NCBI GenBank assembly: GCA_963780545.1
Contig: CAWACK010000010.1
Span: forward strand, 186,001-250,000
Length of the DNA stretch: 64,000 bases
Origin: UBA8941 sp963780545
Lineage (GTDB): Archaea; Thermoproteota; Bathyarchaeia; TCS64
Direction of reading: 5' to 3'
Shown: piece after piece, positions 1 to 7,821 of the stretch
How the letters are laid out: every line of letters starts with the position of its first letter
How positions within the stretch are numbered: the first letter of the stretch is position 1
The notes under the pieces: model-generated
Databases searched by the model: none
Told to the model about the DNA's origin: nothing
The model's input: the letters and a program-made list of their open reading frames with translations, nothing else
Program-made: the position numbers and the translations under genes

Positions 1-317
1 GCCATAGCTCGGCTGCCTTCATTCATTAAGTACTGGTTACTGACATCGCTGTAGCTGAAGAAGACCTCGTCGACGCCGAGATCTTTGATGAGTTGCTCCA
101 GCTGAGTCTCGGGATGTATTGGTATTCCCTTAGGATACCGCTTCCCCGAGAACTCGGGCGGGTATACCCTTTTCTCGATGCCGGCTGAGGCATCGAGGTC
201 CGATATCTGGGCCGCTGTGAAGGCAACAACCTCGTAGCCGGGGTTACCCCGGAAAAAGGTGTTGAAGTTGTGGAAGTCCCGCCCAGCGGCGCCCATGATG
301 ATGGCTTTTCTGATCAT
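1..317 (-). CDS. Cyclic 2,3-diphosphoglycerate synthetase-like protein (COG2403 type), 3' part cut off by the window edge
   Basis: Reading the minus strand from an ATG at 317 gives an uninterrupted frame to the edge of the window, so only the first ~105 residues are present. The N-terminus runs M-I-R-K-A-I-I-M-G-A-A-G-R-D-F-H-N-F-N, followed by a conserved V-Y-P-P-E region and F-F-S-Y-S-D-V-S. This is the start typical of the P-loop protein family that includes archaeal cyclic 2,3-diphosphoglycerate synthetase and its paralogues of unknown role. The MGAAGRDFHNFN segment is a nucleotide-binding turn. Whether this copy makes cDPG or belongs to the uncharacterised GTPase-like branch cannot be told without the missing part. 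Confidence 0.75.
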   Translation of the reverse strand, partial: MIRKAIIMGAAGRDFHNFNTFFRGNPGYEVVAFTAAQISDLDASAGIEKRVYPPEFSGKRYPKGIPIHPETQLEQLIKDLGVDEVFFSYSDVSNQYLMNEGSRAM

Positions 318-531
318 AACATTTGATAGAAGATTTAGGCAAGATATAAAATCTGGCAATATTGGGACGGAAACTCAAGTTTCTGCCATATATGGGACAT
401 CAAGCTGGATAACAATTGTGTAATTCGGATCCATCCGTGAGCTAAACACCGTATCGGTTATGAATAATAGCCAGCACACATTCTATCAAGGCATTTAGTC
501 GGCTTTTTCAATAGGCGCAACCTAATAAATC

Positions 532-1377
532 GTGATGGAGAGGCTCACCAGAGTCCAGTTCAACCACCTGGATAAAATCCTCTACCCAGCGGTTGGCATC
601 AAAAAACTCGACGTCATAAAGTATTACATAAGAGTGGCACCACGGATGCTCCCATTCCTTGAGGAGAGGGCGCTGGTTGTGAACAGGTTCCCTGATGGTG
701 TCGAAAAGGAGGGATTCTACGGGAAAGATGCCCCCCAAGGGACGCCCGATTGGGTGAGAATCTTCCACACCTACTCTGAGGCAGCGGGGCGAGAGCTTGA
801 CTACATTGTCTGCGACGACCTCGACACTCTTCTCTGGTTGGCGAACCTCGCGGCTCTAGAACTCCACATACCCTTAGCAAAGGTAGACAAACCGGATAAC
901 CCGGACATGATCCTATTCGACCTCGACCCGCAGCCTCCAGCGGGAATAGTGGAGGTTGTTAGTGTAACAAGGGCAATCAGAGACAAACTAAAGGCCCGAA
1001 ACCTCAAGGCTTGGGTGAAAACATCGGGTAAGAGGGGACTCCATGTTGTCGCCCACATTGAGAGGAGGAGAACCTTCGACGAGACCCGTGAATTCGCACA
1101 TGAAATCGGAATAGAGCTTGCTAAGGAGACGGGCATAGTCTCATCCGAGAAGGGGCAGAAGAAACCCGGAACCGTCTATATGGACTACCCTCAAAATGGC
1201 CACGGACGCACCATGGTATGCCCCTTCAGCCTCAGGGCAACCCCCACCGCAACGGCCTCGACCACACTCAGCTGGGACGAGTTAGATGTCATCGACCCAT
1301 ACAATTTCAAATTAGAGAGCGTCCCCGATAGAGCGGACAACTGGAAGGACTTCTGGAAAAAGGCAGACAGATTGTGA
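532..1377 (+). CDS. NHEJ DNA polymerase/primase domain protein (LigD POL type), stand-alone
   Basis: This 281-residue protein matches the polymerase module of bacterial LigD, an archaeo-eukaryotic-primase-fold enzyme that fills or extends ends during non-homologous end joining, often with ribonucleotides. Visible family marks are L-E-L-H (about 109-112), the metal-binding F-D-L-D-P pair (D130, D132), S-G-K-R-G-L-H-V (165-172) and the third carboxylate in M-D-Y-P-Q-N (D218). The length is normal for a stand-alone POL. GTG at 532 is followed directly by ATG at 535; either could be the start. It is the first gene of a cassette with Ku (46 bp downstream) and ligase, all on one strand, which supports the DNA-repair assignment. 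Confidence 0.93.
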   Translation: MMERLTRVQFNHLDKILYPAVGIKKLDVIKYYIRVAPRMLPFLEERALVVNRFPDGVEKEGFYGKDAPQGTPDWVRIFHTYSEAAGRELDYIVCDDLDTLLWLANLAALELHIPLAKVDKPDNPDMILFDLDPQPPAGIVEVVSVTRAIRDKLKARNLKAWVKTSGKRGLHVVAHIERRRTFDETREFAHEIGIELAKETGIVSSEKGQKKPGTVYMDYPQNGHGRTMVCPFSLRATPTATASTTLSWDELDVIDPYNFKLESVPDRADNWKDFWKKADRL

Positions 1378-1423
1378 AAGAGTTAAGACCCTCCGCTACG
1401 AAGCTTCAACTCGGGTATTCTAC

Positions 1424-2221
1424 TTGAGCGATGAGGAGCAAGCGCCGCCAGGGCGAAGCTTCTGGAGCGGCACAATCAGCATAGGGTTAGTCAACGTGCC
1501 CGTCAAACTCTACACCATGATCCGCGACAGGGGATACAGCTTCCACTTCATACGGAAGAGAGATAGCTGCCCCTTGAAGTACCAGCGAGTCTGCAGCTAC
1601 GACAATGAGGTCGTTGAGTGGGGGGATGTAGCCAGAGGCTTTGAAGTCACAAAGGGAGAGTTCATCACGTTAACCAATGAGGAACTCAACGCGATCCGCC
1701 CAGAATCCGACCGAAGAATCAGGATCGACAAATTCGTCCACTACCTCAGCGTCGACCCAATCTATTTCCAAACCAGCTACATCCTGGCCCCCGACAAAAG
1801 CGGCGACGCCTACCGGCTTCTATACACCGCGCTAGAGAAGAAAAGTATGGCTGGAGTGGGGCGCTACACGATGCGTACGAAGGAGTACCCGGTTCTCGTT
1901 CATGCTTACGGTGGAGCCTTAATCATCACAACCCTCCGATACGCCGACGAGGTCATCGACCCCACAACCGTCAAGGAGATCAAGGAGCGGAAGGAGGTCA
2001 GCCCCAAGGAGTTGGAGCTCGCGGAGAAGATCCTGGACAACCTCACCGGCGAATTCGACATCCACGACTACAAGGATACCTATCGTGAAAACGTGGAGAA
2101 GCTAATCAAAGAAAAGATGAAGGGAGGCACCATCAGAGTCGAGAAGCCTGAGAAGAAGGAGGAAGTAAAAGAGCTGATGGTTGCCCTTGAGCAAACCCTC
2201 CAGCAGATGAAGAAGAAATGA
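1424..2221 (+). CDS. ku: Ku protein, bacterial/archaeal homodimeric type
   Basis: Single-domain Ku of 265 residues, the homodimeric ring that binds DNA ends and recruits polymerase and ligase. The N-terminus has the usual F-W-S-G-T-I-S-I-G-L-V-N-V-P-V motif (14-28), followed by C-P-L-K-Y-Q-R-V-C and the Y-I-L-A-P-D-K segment where bacterial Ku has a Y-F-L-x-P-D-x-x-G motif. The lysine/glutamate-rich C-terminal tail (about 235-265) resembles the tail that contacts DNA or LigD in bacteria. The frame starts with TTG at 1424. Its stop overlaps the ATG of the ligase gene (ATGA at 2218-2221), so the two are probably translationally coupled. Confidence 0.95.
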   Translation: MSDEEQAPPGRSFWSGTISIGLVNVPVKLYTMIRDRGYSFHFIRKRDSCPLKYQRVCSYDNEVVEWGDVARGFEVTKGEFITLTNEELNAIRPESDRRIRIDKFVHYLSVDPIYFQTSYILAPDKSGDAYRLLYTALEKKSMAGVGRYTMRTKEYPVLVHAYGGALIITTLRYADEVIDPTTVKEIKERKEVSPKELELAEKILDNLTGEFDIHDYKDTYRENVEKLIKEKMKGGTIRVEKPEKKEEVKELMVALEQTLQQMKKK

Positions 2222-3605
2222 AATATTTTCCAATGCTCGCGGAGTCTGCGGACGCCCCATTTAGTGGTCCAGGTTGGATCTTTGAGATAAAGTGGGACGG
2301 TATACGAGCCCTCGCGTACGTCGGCGAAACACTCAGTATAAGGAGTCGAAACGACCGTGAGATTTCCCAGAACTTCCCCGAACTCCTCGAACTCAAGAAG
2401 TTGACACACGATGTGGTCATCGACGGCGAGATCATCGTGATGCGAGGTGGCGCTCCCGACTTCCAATCAGTCTCCAAACGCATACAAGCTTCCAAACCGA
2501 GAGACATCGAGTACGAGGCTCGGGAGATGCCGTGCACCTACGTCGTTTTTGACATCCTCGAGAAAGGTGGAGAGTCACTCACGGGGAAACCTCTCTCCGA
2601 GAGGAAGACTCTATTGAGGAAATCACTAAAGGACGGTGAACACGTCGTCATCTCATCCTACGTCGTGGCTGAGGGCGAAGCCTACTATAAGGCAGCCGCT
2701 GCAAGGGGACTCGAAGGAGTCGTAGCAAAGAAACTCGACAGCCTCTACAGGTCAGGGGGGAGAAGCAGCGAATGGCTGAAAGTCAAGCGGATCAAGACCG
2801 CAGACTGCGTCCTTATCGGCTACACCCCCGGATCGGGGAACAGGGTAGGCAGCTTCGGAGCTCTGCTGCTCGGCTTATACGATGGTGATAAACTCATCTA
2901 CGTTGGGAGAGTCGGAACAGGGTTCACCGACAAGATGCTGAGGGAACTATTAGCGGACTTCAAGCCTTTTGAGACGAAGGAGAGGCAGGTAGAGGCTACA
3001 GATATCCCATCAGGCTCCACGTGGCTCAGACCGGGACTCGTAGCCGAGGTCGGGTACCAGAGCCTGACCAGCGAAACTAGGTTGCGAATCCCTCGGTTCC
3101 TCAGACTCAGAAGCGATAAAACGCTCCTCGACTGCACAATGAGCCAGGTGAAACCTGTGACCCTCAACGAGTACAAAGCGAAGCGAAACTTTACAAAAAG
3201 CCCCGAACCAGCAGGCGACTCCGAGAAACCCCAGGGAAACAGCTACGTGATCCAAGAACATCACGCGAGCCACCTCCACTGGGACCTTCGCCTCGAGCGG
3301 GATGGCGTCCTGAAGAGCTGGGCGGTGCCAAAGCGACCCCCGGAGAAGCCGGGGAGAGACACCTCGCCATAGCTGTTGAGGACCATCCCCTCGACTATGG
3401 AGGCTTCGAAGGCAACATTCCTGAGGGAGAATATGGTGCAGGCACCGTCAAGATCTGGGACAGGGGAACATACGAACCCGTGAAGTGGAGCGAAGAGAAG
3501 ATCGAGTTCGTGATCCACGGCGAGCGCCTAACTGGACCATACGAGCTCGTCAGATTCAAGAAAGCCGGTGATAAAGAGTGGCTCCTCTTCAAGAAGAAGG
3601 AATGA
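2218..3605 (+). CDS. ATP-dependent DNA ligase fused to a C-terminal 3'-phosphoesterase (LigD LIG-PE), broken by a one-base frameshift
   Basis: Residues 1-315 are an ATP-dependent ligase of the LigD type: nucleophilic lysine in E-I-K-W-D-G (K25), V-F-D-I-L-E (motif III), L-E-G-V-V-A-K (motif IV) and W-L-K-V-K (motif V). From residue 342 the LigD phosphoesterase begins: Q-E-H-H, H-L-H-W-D-L-R-L-E (H354, D356, R358). The first frame stops at 3372 just after P-P-E-K-P-G. The missing half of the phosphoesterase (E-D-H-P-L-D-Y-G, P-E-G-E-Y-G-A-G, ending L-L-F-K-K-K-E) continues in the other frame to a TGA at 3603-3605. One extra G in the GGGG run at 3351-3354 restores a single 462-residue protein. 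The enzyme would trim 3' ends and seal the break after Ku and the polymerase act. Confidence 0.93.
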
Positions 3606-3722
3606 GAAAAGAGTAATTTTACAATTTTAAAATTATCCCCCAATCTTCAAAATTCCATGAATAACCCCATTTTCTCTTCTATTCCACTTGAAACCCCCTA
3701 GACCTTGCGCGCACCAAAAAAC

Positions 3723-3742
3723 AAGCCTTTTTCAAGGCTTTT
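3723..3742. terminator. Stem-loop between convergent genes
   Basis: A 7-bp stem (AAGCCTT at 3723-3729, AAGGCTT at 3734-3740) with a TTTC loop is followed by TT. It lies between the end of the ligase gene and the convergent membrane-protein gene, where a terminator for either strand is expected. The T tract is short. Confidence 0.45.
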
Positions 3743-3772
3743 AGTCTCGCGCTAATAGGGAAAAAAATAGGC

Positions 3773-4387
3773 TTAATCTTTTTTGGGTAGAGTAGGCGAC
3801 AAACAACCTTTAGAGATCAATGTTTTTTCCAAATCTCGGGCAAATTCAAAACTTCTATTTGTAGACAATAATAAGAAATTATTTCTTAATATAATTGTTT
3901 GTTTAATGAGTGAATATAAATTCGCATTAAAAAACATAAAAAGAACTCCAATAATTCCCACAAGGGGCGCAAAAGTTTGAACGTAGAAATTTAAAGGTAA
4001 TAAATTATATACACTTAGAACGTATATGATAATTAATGCAAGTCCTAAAAGTAACATAAGAAACTTTTTAGTTCCAGTAGCAAAATTCCATTTTATTTGC
4101 TTCAACATTCTTTCAGGCAATTTAGCGGTATTTAATTCTAGGAAAAAAATACTTGTCGCATACACTATTTTTTCAGGATCGCTACCTTCAACCGCATTAT
4201 TTAAGACTTTAATTTTCTCTCTTATATCCTTCATATAACCATCTTCTAATTCTTTTTGCAATTTTAAAACATATTCTCTTTCACCAAAATCAAGAGTTAA
4301 TTGTAAATTCCATGCTACATAGACAACAATTGCCGCAACACTTGAAATGAGAATGGACGCGACGCTTAAAATATCGCTTAAGCTCAT
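3773..4387 (-). CDS. Hypothetical protein with about three membrane segments
   Basis: The protein has 204 residues and I do not recognise its family. It shows one N-terminal hydrophobic helix (about 8-27), a charged soluble stretch (30-105, rich in K/E), and two more helices (about 107-130 and 135-160), then a polar tail ending P-K-K-D. The gene is strongly AT-rich, unlike the NHEJ genes upstream, and opens a run of small AT-rich ORFs up to 5.4 kb. That base composition suggests recent acquisition. No signal for a specific function is visible. Confidence 0.7.
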   Translation of the reverse strand: MSLSDILSVASILISSVAAIVVYVAWNLQLTLDFGEREYVLKLQKELEDGYMKDIREKIKVLNNAVEGSDPEKIVYATSIFFLELNTAKLPERMLKQIKWNFATGTKKFLMLLLGLALIIIYVLSVYNLLPLNFYVQTFAPLVGIIGVLFMFFNANLYSLIKQTIILRNNFLLLSTNRSFEFARDLEKTLISKGCLSPTLPKKD

Positions 4388-4524
4388 AAAAAGGACTGTT
4401 AGTAGAAGTTCTATTTTAATTTTGTTAAAACATGAAAGTAAAACACTTCCTTTTCGTTCTGTCTGTTTGCCAATTGGATCGACTTTATAGGGTTTTTGCG
4501 TGTGTCTTTTTTTGGTGAAGGCTG

Positions 4525-4686
4525 ATGAGTAAGTCTCAAGAAAAAGTTATGTGTCCTTGGTGTGGTAAGGAAAAAAATGAATACTTTACTTATTGGGAAA
4601 AGGACAAAAAAGTAATGGTTTTCTGTAAAGATTGTTTGAGGGAAAATAAAACTCTCGACAAACGCTTAAAAGAAATTATAATGTGA
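4525..4686 (+). CDS. Small zinc-ribbon protein (53 aa)
   Basis: An ATG at 4525 opens a 53-residue ORF with C-P-W-C (residues 10-13) and C-K-D-C (34-37), a two-knuckle zinc ribbon with 20 residues between the pairs. The rest is lysine- and glutamate-rich, ending K-R-L-K-E-I-I-M. Small archaeal zinc ribbons of this kind often bind nucleic acid or partner proteins, but no role can be assigned here. It lies in the AT-rich stretch next to the NHEJ cassette. The two intact CxxC pairs are the main argument that it is a real gene. Confidence 0.6.
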   Translation: MSKSQEKVMCPWCGKEKNEYFTYWEKDKKVMVFCKDCLRENKTLDKRLKEIIM

Positions 4687-4829
4687 CTATTTAGAATTAA
4701 AACAATTACCCAAGCTCCGCCCTAGCCTCTGCTTTTTTATAGCATTTCCCACGCTTCACAAGTTTAAGAATTCTTAAACTTATTTTTAAAAGAAAATTTT
4801 TATTAATTTCATGCTTCCTCAACTAGTTT

Positions 4830-4982
4830 ATGAGCAATGCAAAAGATGACATTGTAGAATGGTTAAAAGATGCTTGGGCCTCTCTAATGGAGAACCGCGA
4901 CTTTAGATACCTTGTGGACTTTGTGATTTCAATAGTAGTTCTCTCTATAATATATTGGTTGACTCAAAACCATTGGGTCTAA
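4830..4982 (+). CDS. Small single-pass membrane protein (50 aa)
   Basis: An ATG at 4830 opens a 50-residue ORF. Its first half is acidic and polar; residues 28-44 form one hydrophobic helix (V-D-F-V-I-S-I-V-V-L-S-I-I-Y-W-L), followed by a short polar tail. It is unrecognised and stands in the same AT-rich stretch as the zinc-ribbon ORF. The support is an open frame with a sensible topology only. Confidence 0.45.
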   Translation: MSNAKDDIVEWLKDAWASLMENRDFRYLVDFVISIVVLSIIYWLTQNHWV

Positions 4983-5081
4983 ATTTTTAAAAATAAAGCC
5001 TCACACTCCCCCTCACCCTATAAACTGCCTGAATCGCTGTTTTTTTTAAACTGCACCTGTAAGATGATAACTTGAAAAACC

Positions 5082-5369
5082 TTGGATGAAACCGTAGAAA
5101 AAAGAAGGCAACTCGTTCTGCAACTTTTAAACGAGTTGAAATATGAAATTGATGAATTGGGCCCACCAATTGAAGCCCGAAAGTACATTGGCGTTGATGA
5201 AGAACACAATAAAGACGATCCAATTTATTTTCATGCCCAAATCTCGGAACCTTACAATAGCTTTGAAATACTAGACTCACATCCAAAACTCAACAAAAGA
5301 ATTGCCAATAATAAGCTTTATAATTTAAACAAGCTTTACACTCGAAAATTGAAGGAATCTAATTTATAG
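5082..5369 (+). CDS. Hypothetical protein (95 aa)
   Basis: A TTG-started frame of 95 residues, highly charged (K/E/N-rich), with an N-terminal amphipathic helix (about 1-25) and no recognised motif. The frame stops 11 bases before a CGCGCGCGC tract that ends the AT-rich stretch. The true start is uncertain because no ATG is available in frame nearby. Confidence 0.45.
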   Translation: MDETVEKRRQLVLQLLNELKYEIDELGPPIEARKYIGVDEEHNKDDPIYFHAQISEPYNSFEILDSHPKLNKRIANNKLYNLNKLYTRKLKESNL

Positions 5370-5391
5370 AACGCGCGCGCTAAAAGAAGTT

Positions 5392-6204
5392 TTGAGGGGT
5401 CTGTTTATAAAGTTGGCTGTGGAAGAACACTCTTTTAAACGTCTTCAAGAAGAGAGATTAATCCATCTTGGCACGATGGGATGGAGCTACTCCTTCTGGG
5501 TCAACAAGCTCTATCCGATGGGCACAAAGCCGGCGGCCTACCTCACTGAGTATTCGAAGCACTTCAACACGGTGGAGATCGATGCCACTTTCTACAGGAT
5601 ACCCTCCGAGACAACAGTGAGGAGCTGGGCTGAGCAGGTCCCCGAAGGCTTCAATTTTTCTGCCAAGTTCCCGCAGGCAATCAGCCATGCAGCAGGGCTT
5701 GAATACGATCCAGAGAAGCTCGACCTATTTCTCAGTCGCATCGCCCAAATCGGCGAAAAGCTCGGCCCCCTTCTGATTCAATTTCCCCCTTATCTCAAAC
5801 CTGACCATGCGAGGCTCCGCAACTTACTCAATGCCCTCCCCCCTAGGTTCCTCTACGCCGCTGAGTTCAGAAACAGGGGCTGGTTCACCGAGAACACGTA
5901 TGCACTGTTGAGGGATAAAGATGTGGCATTCGCCCTAAACAACACACCGGGACACCCCGAGGTAAACACAACAAGGTTCACTTACATAAGGTGGGAGGGG
6001 GACAGGAAGGCGGTGAACGGTGAGAAGGGCACCATTGAAGCCGATCGGCGCTCGGAGACCGCTGAGTGGGCAAAAAAGATAGTTCGGCGCCACGAAGACG
6101 GCATCGAAGTCTACGGCTACTTCAGCAAGTACTACTCTGGCTATCCAGTCAGTGACGTCGAGGAGTTGAGGCGACTCCTCACGGATCAGCTAGTCCACCA
6201 GTAA
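5392..6204 (+). CDS. DUF72 (YecE-like) family protein
   Basis: The protein is a DUF72/COG1801 member with a TIM-barrel fold and unknown biochemical role. Family marks are L-G-T-M-G-W-S-Y (26-33), V-E-I-D-A-T-F-Y-R-I-P (61-71), F-S-A-K-F-P, L-L-I-Q-F-P-P and the late Y-F-S-K-Y-Y-S-G-Y-P, where most members have Y-x-Y-F-N-N-x-x-G. Family proteins usually begin a few residues before the GTxGWSY motif, so the first ~20 residues from the TTG at 5392 may be untranslated; TTG 5413 or GTG 5419 are alternatives. It overlaps the convergent phosphatase gene by 19 bp at its 3' end. Confidence 0.85.
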   Translation: MRGLFIKLAVEEHSFKRLQEERLIHLGTMGWSYSFWVNKLYPMGTKPAAYLTEYSKHFNTVEIDATFYRIPSETTVRSWAEQVPEGFNFSAKFPQAISHAAGLEYDPEKLDLFLSRIAQIGEKLGPLLIQFPPYLKPDHARLRNLLNALPPRFLYAAEFRNRGWFTENTYALLRDKDVAFALNNTPGHPEVNTTRFTYIRWEGDRKAVNGEKGTIEADRRSETAEWAKKIVRRHEDGIEVYGYFSKYYSGYPVSDVEELRRLLTDQLVHQ

Positions 6205-6908
6205 GGGTACTCGACCCTGATTGATTTATCCCTAAACCAGACTGCCATGTCCTTCTCCCCAGGCTGGAGGAGGAAGCCATCGAGAAACCTCACACCGTCT
6301 AAGGGTATGGGGACGCCGAACCAGTGGAACAGAGCACACCCAACCCACGTGTCATGGGTCACATAGATATCTAATGCGTCCGATGTCGCTGTCCTCACTC
6401 TAGCAAGGGTAAAGTCGGCGATCATCCTCGCGAACTCGCTGGAGCTGTGGAAGATGGTGGGTGGCGCCAGCCCAGCGAGCCAGCGGTTCATCATCTCAGC
6501 GATCGCCTCATCCTCGTTTCCGCACTTCTGTATGAAGCGGTCGATGTAATCATCCATGGCCTCGAGGTCAAAGGCTGTTCGGAAGGGGAAAACTCCCGCG
6601 ATCTCAGCGTAGCAGCCACGTCGATCCAGGCCCTCCTTAATCGACTCGGCAGTCTCCCTAGAGCGGTCGACGACTGTGTGAAAGAGGCGGTATTTCCTAT
6701 TGGAGGGTAAGCCCTCACCGAACTCAACGGCAGCGGCCCTCCCATTAGGTGTGGAGATAAGCGAGTTGCTGTCGGTCCCTGTTACTGCGGGACGCTCGGT
6801 GTGCCTGATATGCATCACGGCTGGTTTACCTGGTTCAAGTAGTTGAGCGTGGGAGAGGAGGCTTAAGGCCGAGGCACCCCAATCTACTGAGGTTAAGACG
6901 CGGCTCAC
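6186..6908 (-). CDS. Histidine phosphatase superfamily protein
   Basis: The 240-residue protein belongs to the phosphoglycerate-mutase-like/histidine phosphatase superfamily. The phosphohistidine motif is I-R-H-T-E-R (about residues 34-39), a second arginine is in V-D-R-S-R-E-T-A, and the C-terminal histidine is in Y-V-T-H-D-T-W. A phosphoenzyme intermediate on the first histidine is expected. The substrate is not evident. It is transcribed opposite to DUF72 with overlapping 3' ends. Confidence 0.8.
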   Translation of the reverse strand: MSRVLTSVDWGASALSLLSHAQLLEPGKPAVMHIRHTERPAVTGTDSNSLISTPNGRAAAVEFGEGLPSNRKYRLFHTVVDRSRETAESIKEGLDRRGCYAEIAGVFPFRTAFDLEAMDDYIDRFIQKCGNEDEAIAEMMNRWLAGLAPPTIFHSSSEFARMIADFTLARVRTATSDALDIYVTHDTWVGCALFHWFGVPIPLDGVRFLDGFLLQPGEKDMAVWFRDKSIRVEYPYWWTS

Positions 6909-7010
6909 GTAGAGGAAATTGGTTATGACCCCCGATTAAACCATTGAGGTTGCTTAACCGAAAAACGGGTTTCGGTCAGCACGTCATTCGCTTACACATA
7001 TGGAACATCA

Positions 7011-7667
7011 TTATATTTTGACTCGATACAACTTCGCCCTGGCGACGGTACCAATCTCCTCAATGAGCCTCATCTTAGCGAAACAGTAGACCATTCGACG
7101 AGCAAGCGTGATCCTTAGCCCTGAAAATTTACTCAGTTGCCTCGCTGTGAAAGCACCATTCATCTCAGGAAGGAGCCTCAGATAGTCCACAGGCTTCTCG
7201 AAAATGATGCTTCCCACCATTTTGATAAGATGCCTCTCCGTCACGGTGTATCTAGTCCTCTTGCGCCCCCTCCAGCGTACCACCTGCGCTTCCTCTGAAT
7301 GGACGAGCAGCACCTCAAGGGAAAAGTTTGGGTCCAGCGGAAGCGCTGGACAATAGATAAGCTCGTTGAAGACCTCCTCAAAGCGACCTATATGGGGTGA
7401 GACGCGGCGTTGACGTTTCCCGTCAACATCCCTGACCACCCACCTTCTCTCAGGCACCGGATAGACGAGTCTCACCCGATACCCCTTCAGAAGTCTCAGC
7501 AGCTTCGCCTTGATCTGTGGAAAGTTCCCCGTCTGAATCTCAATCAGAAGGTCGCCTCGAATGATGTCCGCCCTGTATCCCCAGACCTCACCCTCCATCA
7601 CGTCCCCGGGTCTCCTAAGCAACTCCTTCAACTCAGCGTGGAGACCCCTCTCAGGCATAGATAACAC
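7011..7667 (-). CDS. Conserved hypothetical protein, possible PD-(D/E)XK-like domain with C-terminal helix-turn-helix
   Basis: The 218-residue protein is basic and has G-Y-R-A-D-I-I-R-G-D-L-L-I-E-I-Q-T-G-N-F (about 30-49), which resembles the D...ExQ core of PD-(D/E)XK nuclease folds, followed by a conserved-looking R-L-V-Y-P-V strand. The C-terminal ~70 residues (F-T-A-R-Q-L-S-K-F-S-G-L, A-R-R-M-V-Y) look like a winged-helix domain. The nuclease link is an inference from the motif only. It ends 155 bp upstream of the ilvC stop region on the same strand and is not obviously part of the ilv operon. Confidence 0.6.
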   Translation of the reverse strand: MLSMPERGLHAELKELLRRPGDVMEGEVWGYRADIIRGDLLIEIQTGNFPQIKAKLLRLLKGYRVRLVYPVPERRWVVRDVDGKRQRRVSPHIGRFEEVFNELIYCPALPLDPNFSLEVLLVHSEEAQVVRWRGRKRTRYTVTERHLIKMVGSIIFEKPVDYLRLLPEMNGAFTARQLSKFSGLRITLARRMVYCFAKMRLIEEIGTVARAKLYRVKI

Positions 7668-7821
7668 TCAAAGCGCCCCCTTCATTTAACCTGTATTGGA
7701 TGGAAAAAATAGGACGAGAATCGGAGAAAATGTGAAAAAACGCCATTTAGGTTGAATTTAAGCACATATATTAAGAGTGGAAATACTAAACAACGAATTA
7801 AATCAGTAAAAAGGGGAGGCG

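Noticed and set aside
2080..2537. Long minus-strand ORFs opposite the Ku/ligase junction
   Set aside because: They lie wholly opposite genes with clear family motifs and have serine/arginine-rich shadow compositions.
7410..7664. Plus-strand ORF opposite the 7011-7667 gene
   Set aside because: Shadow of the minus-strand gene; composition is not protein-like.
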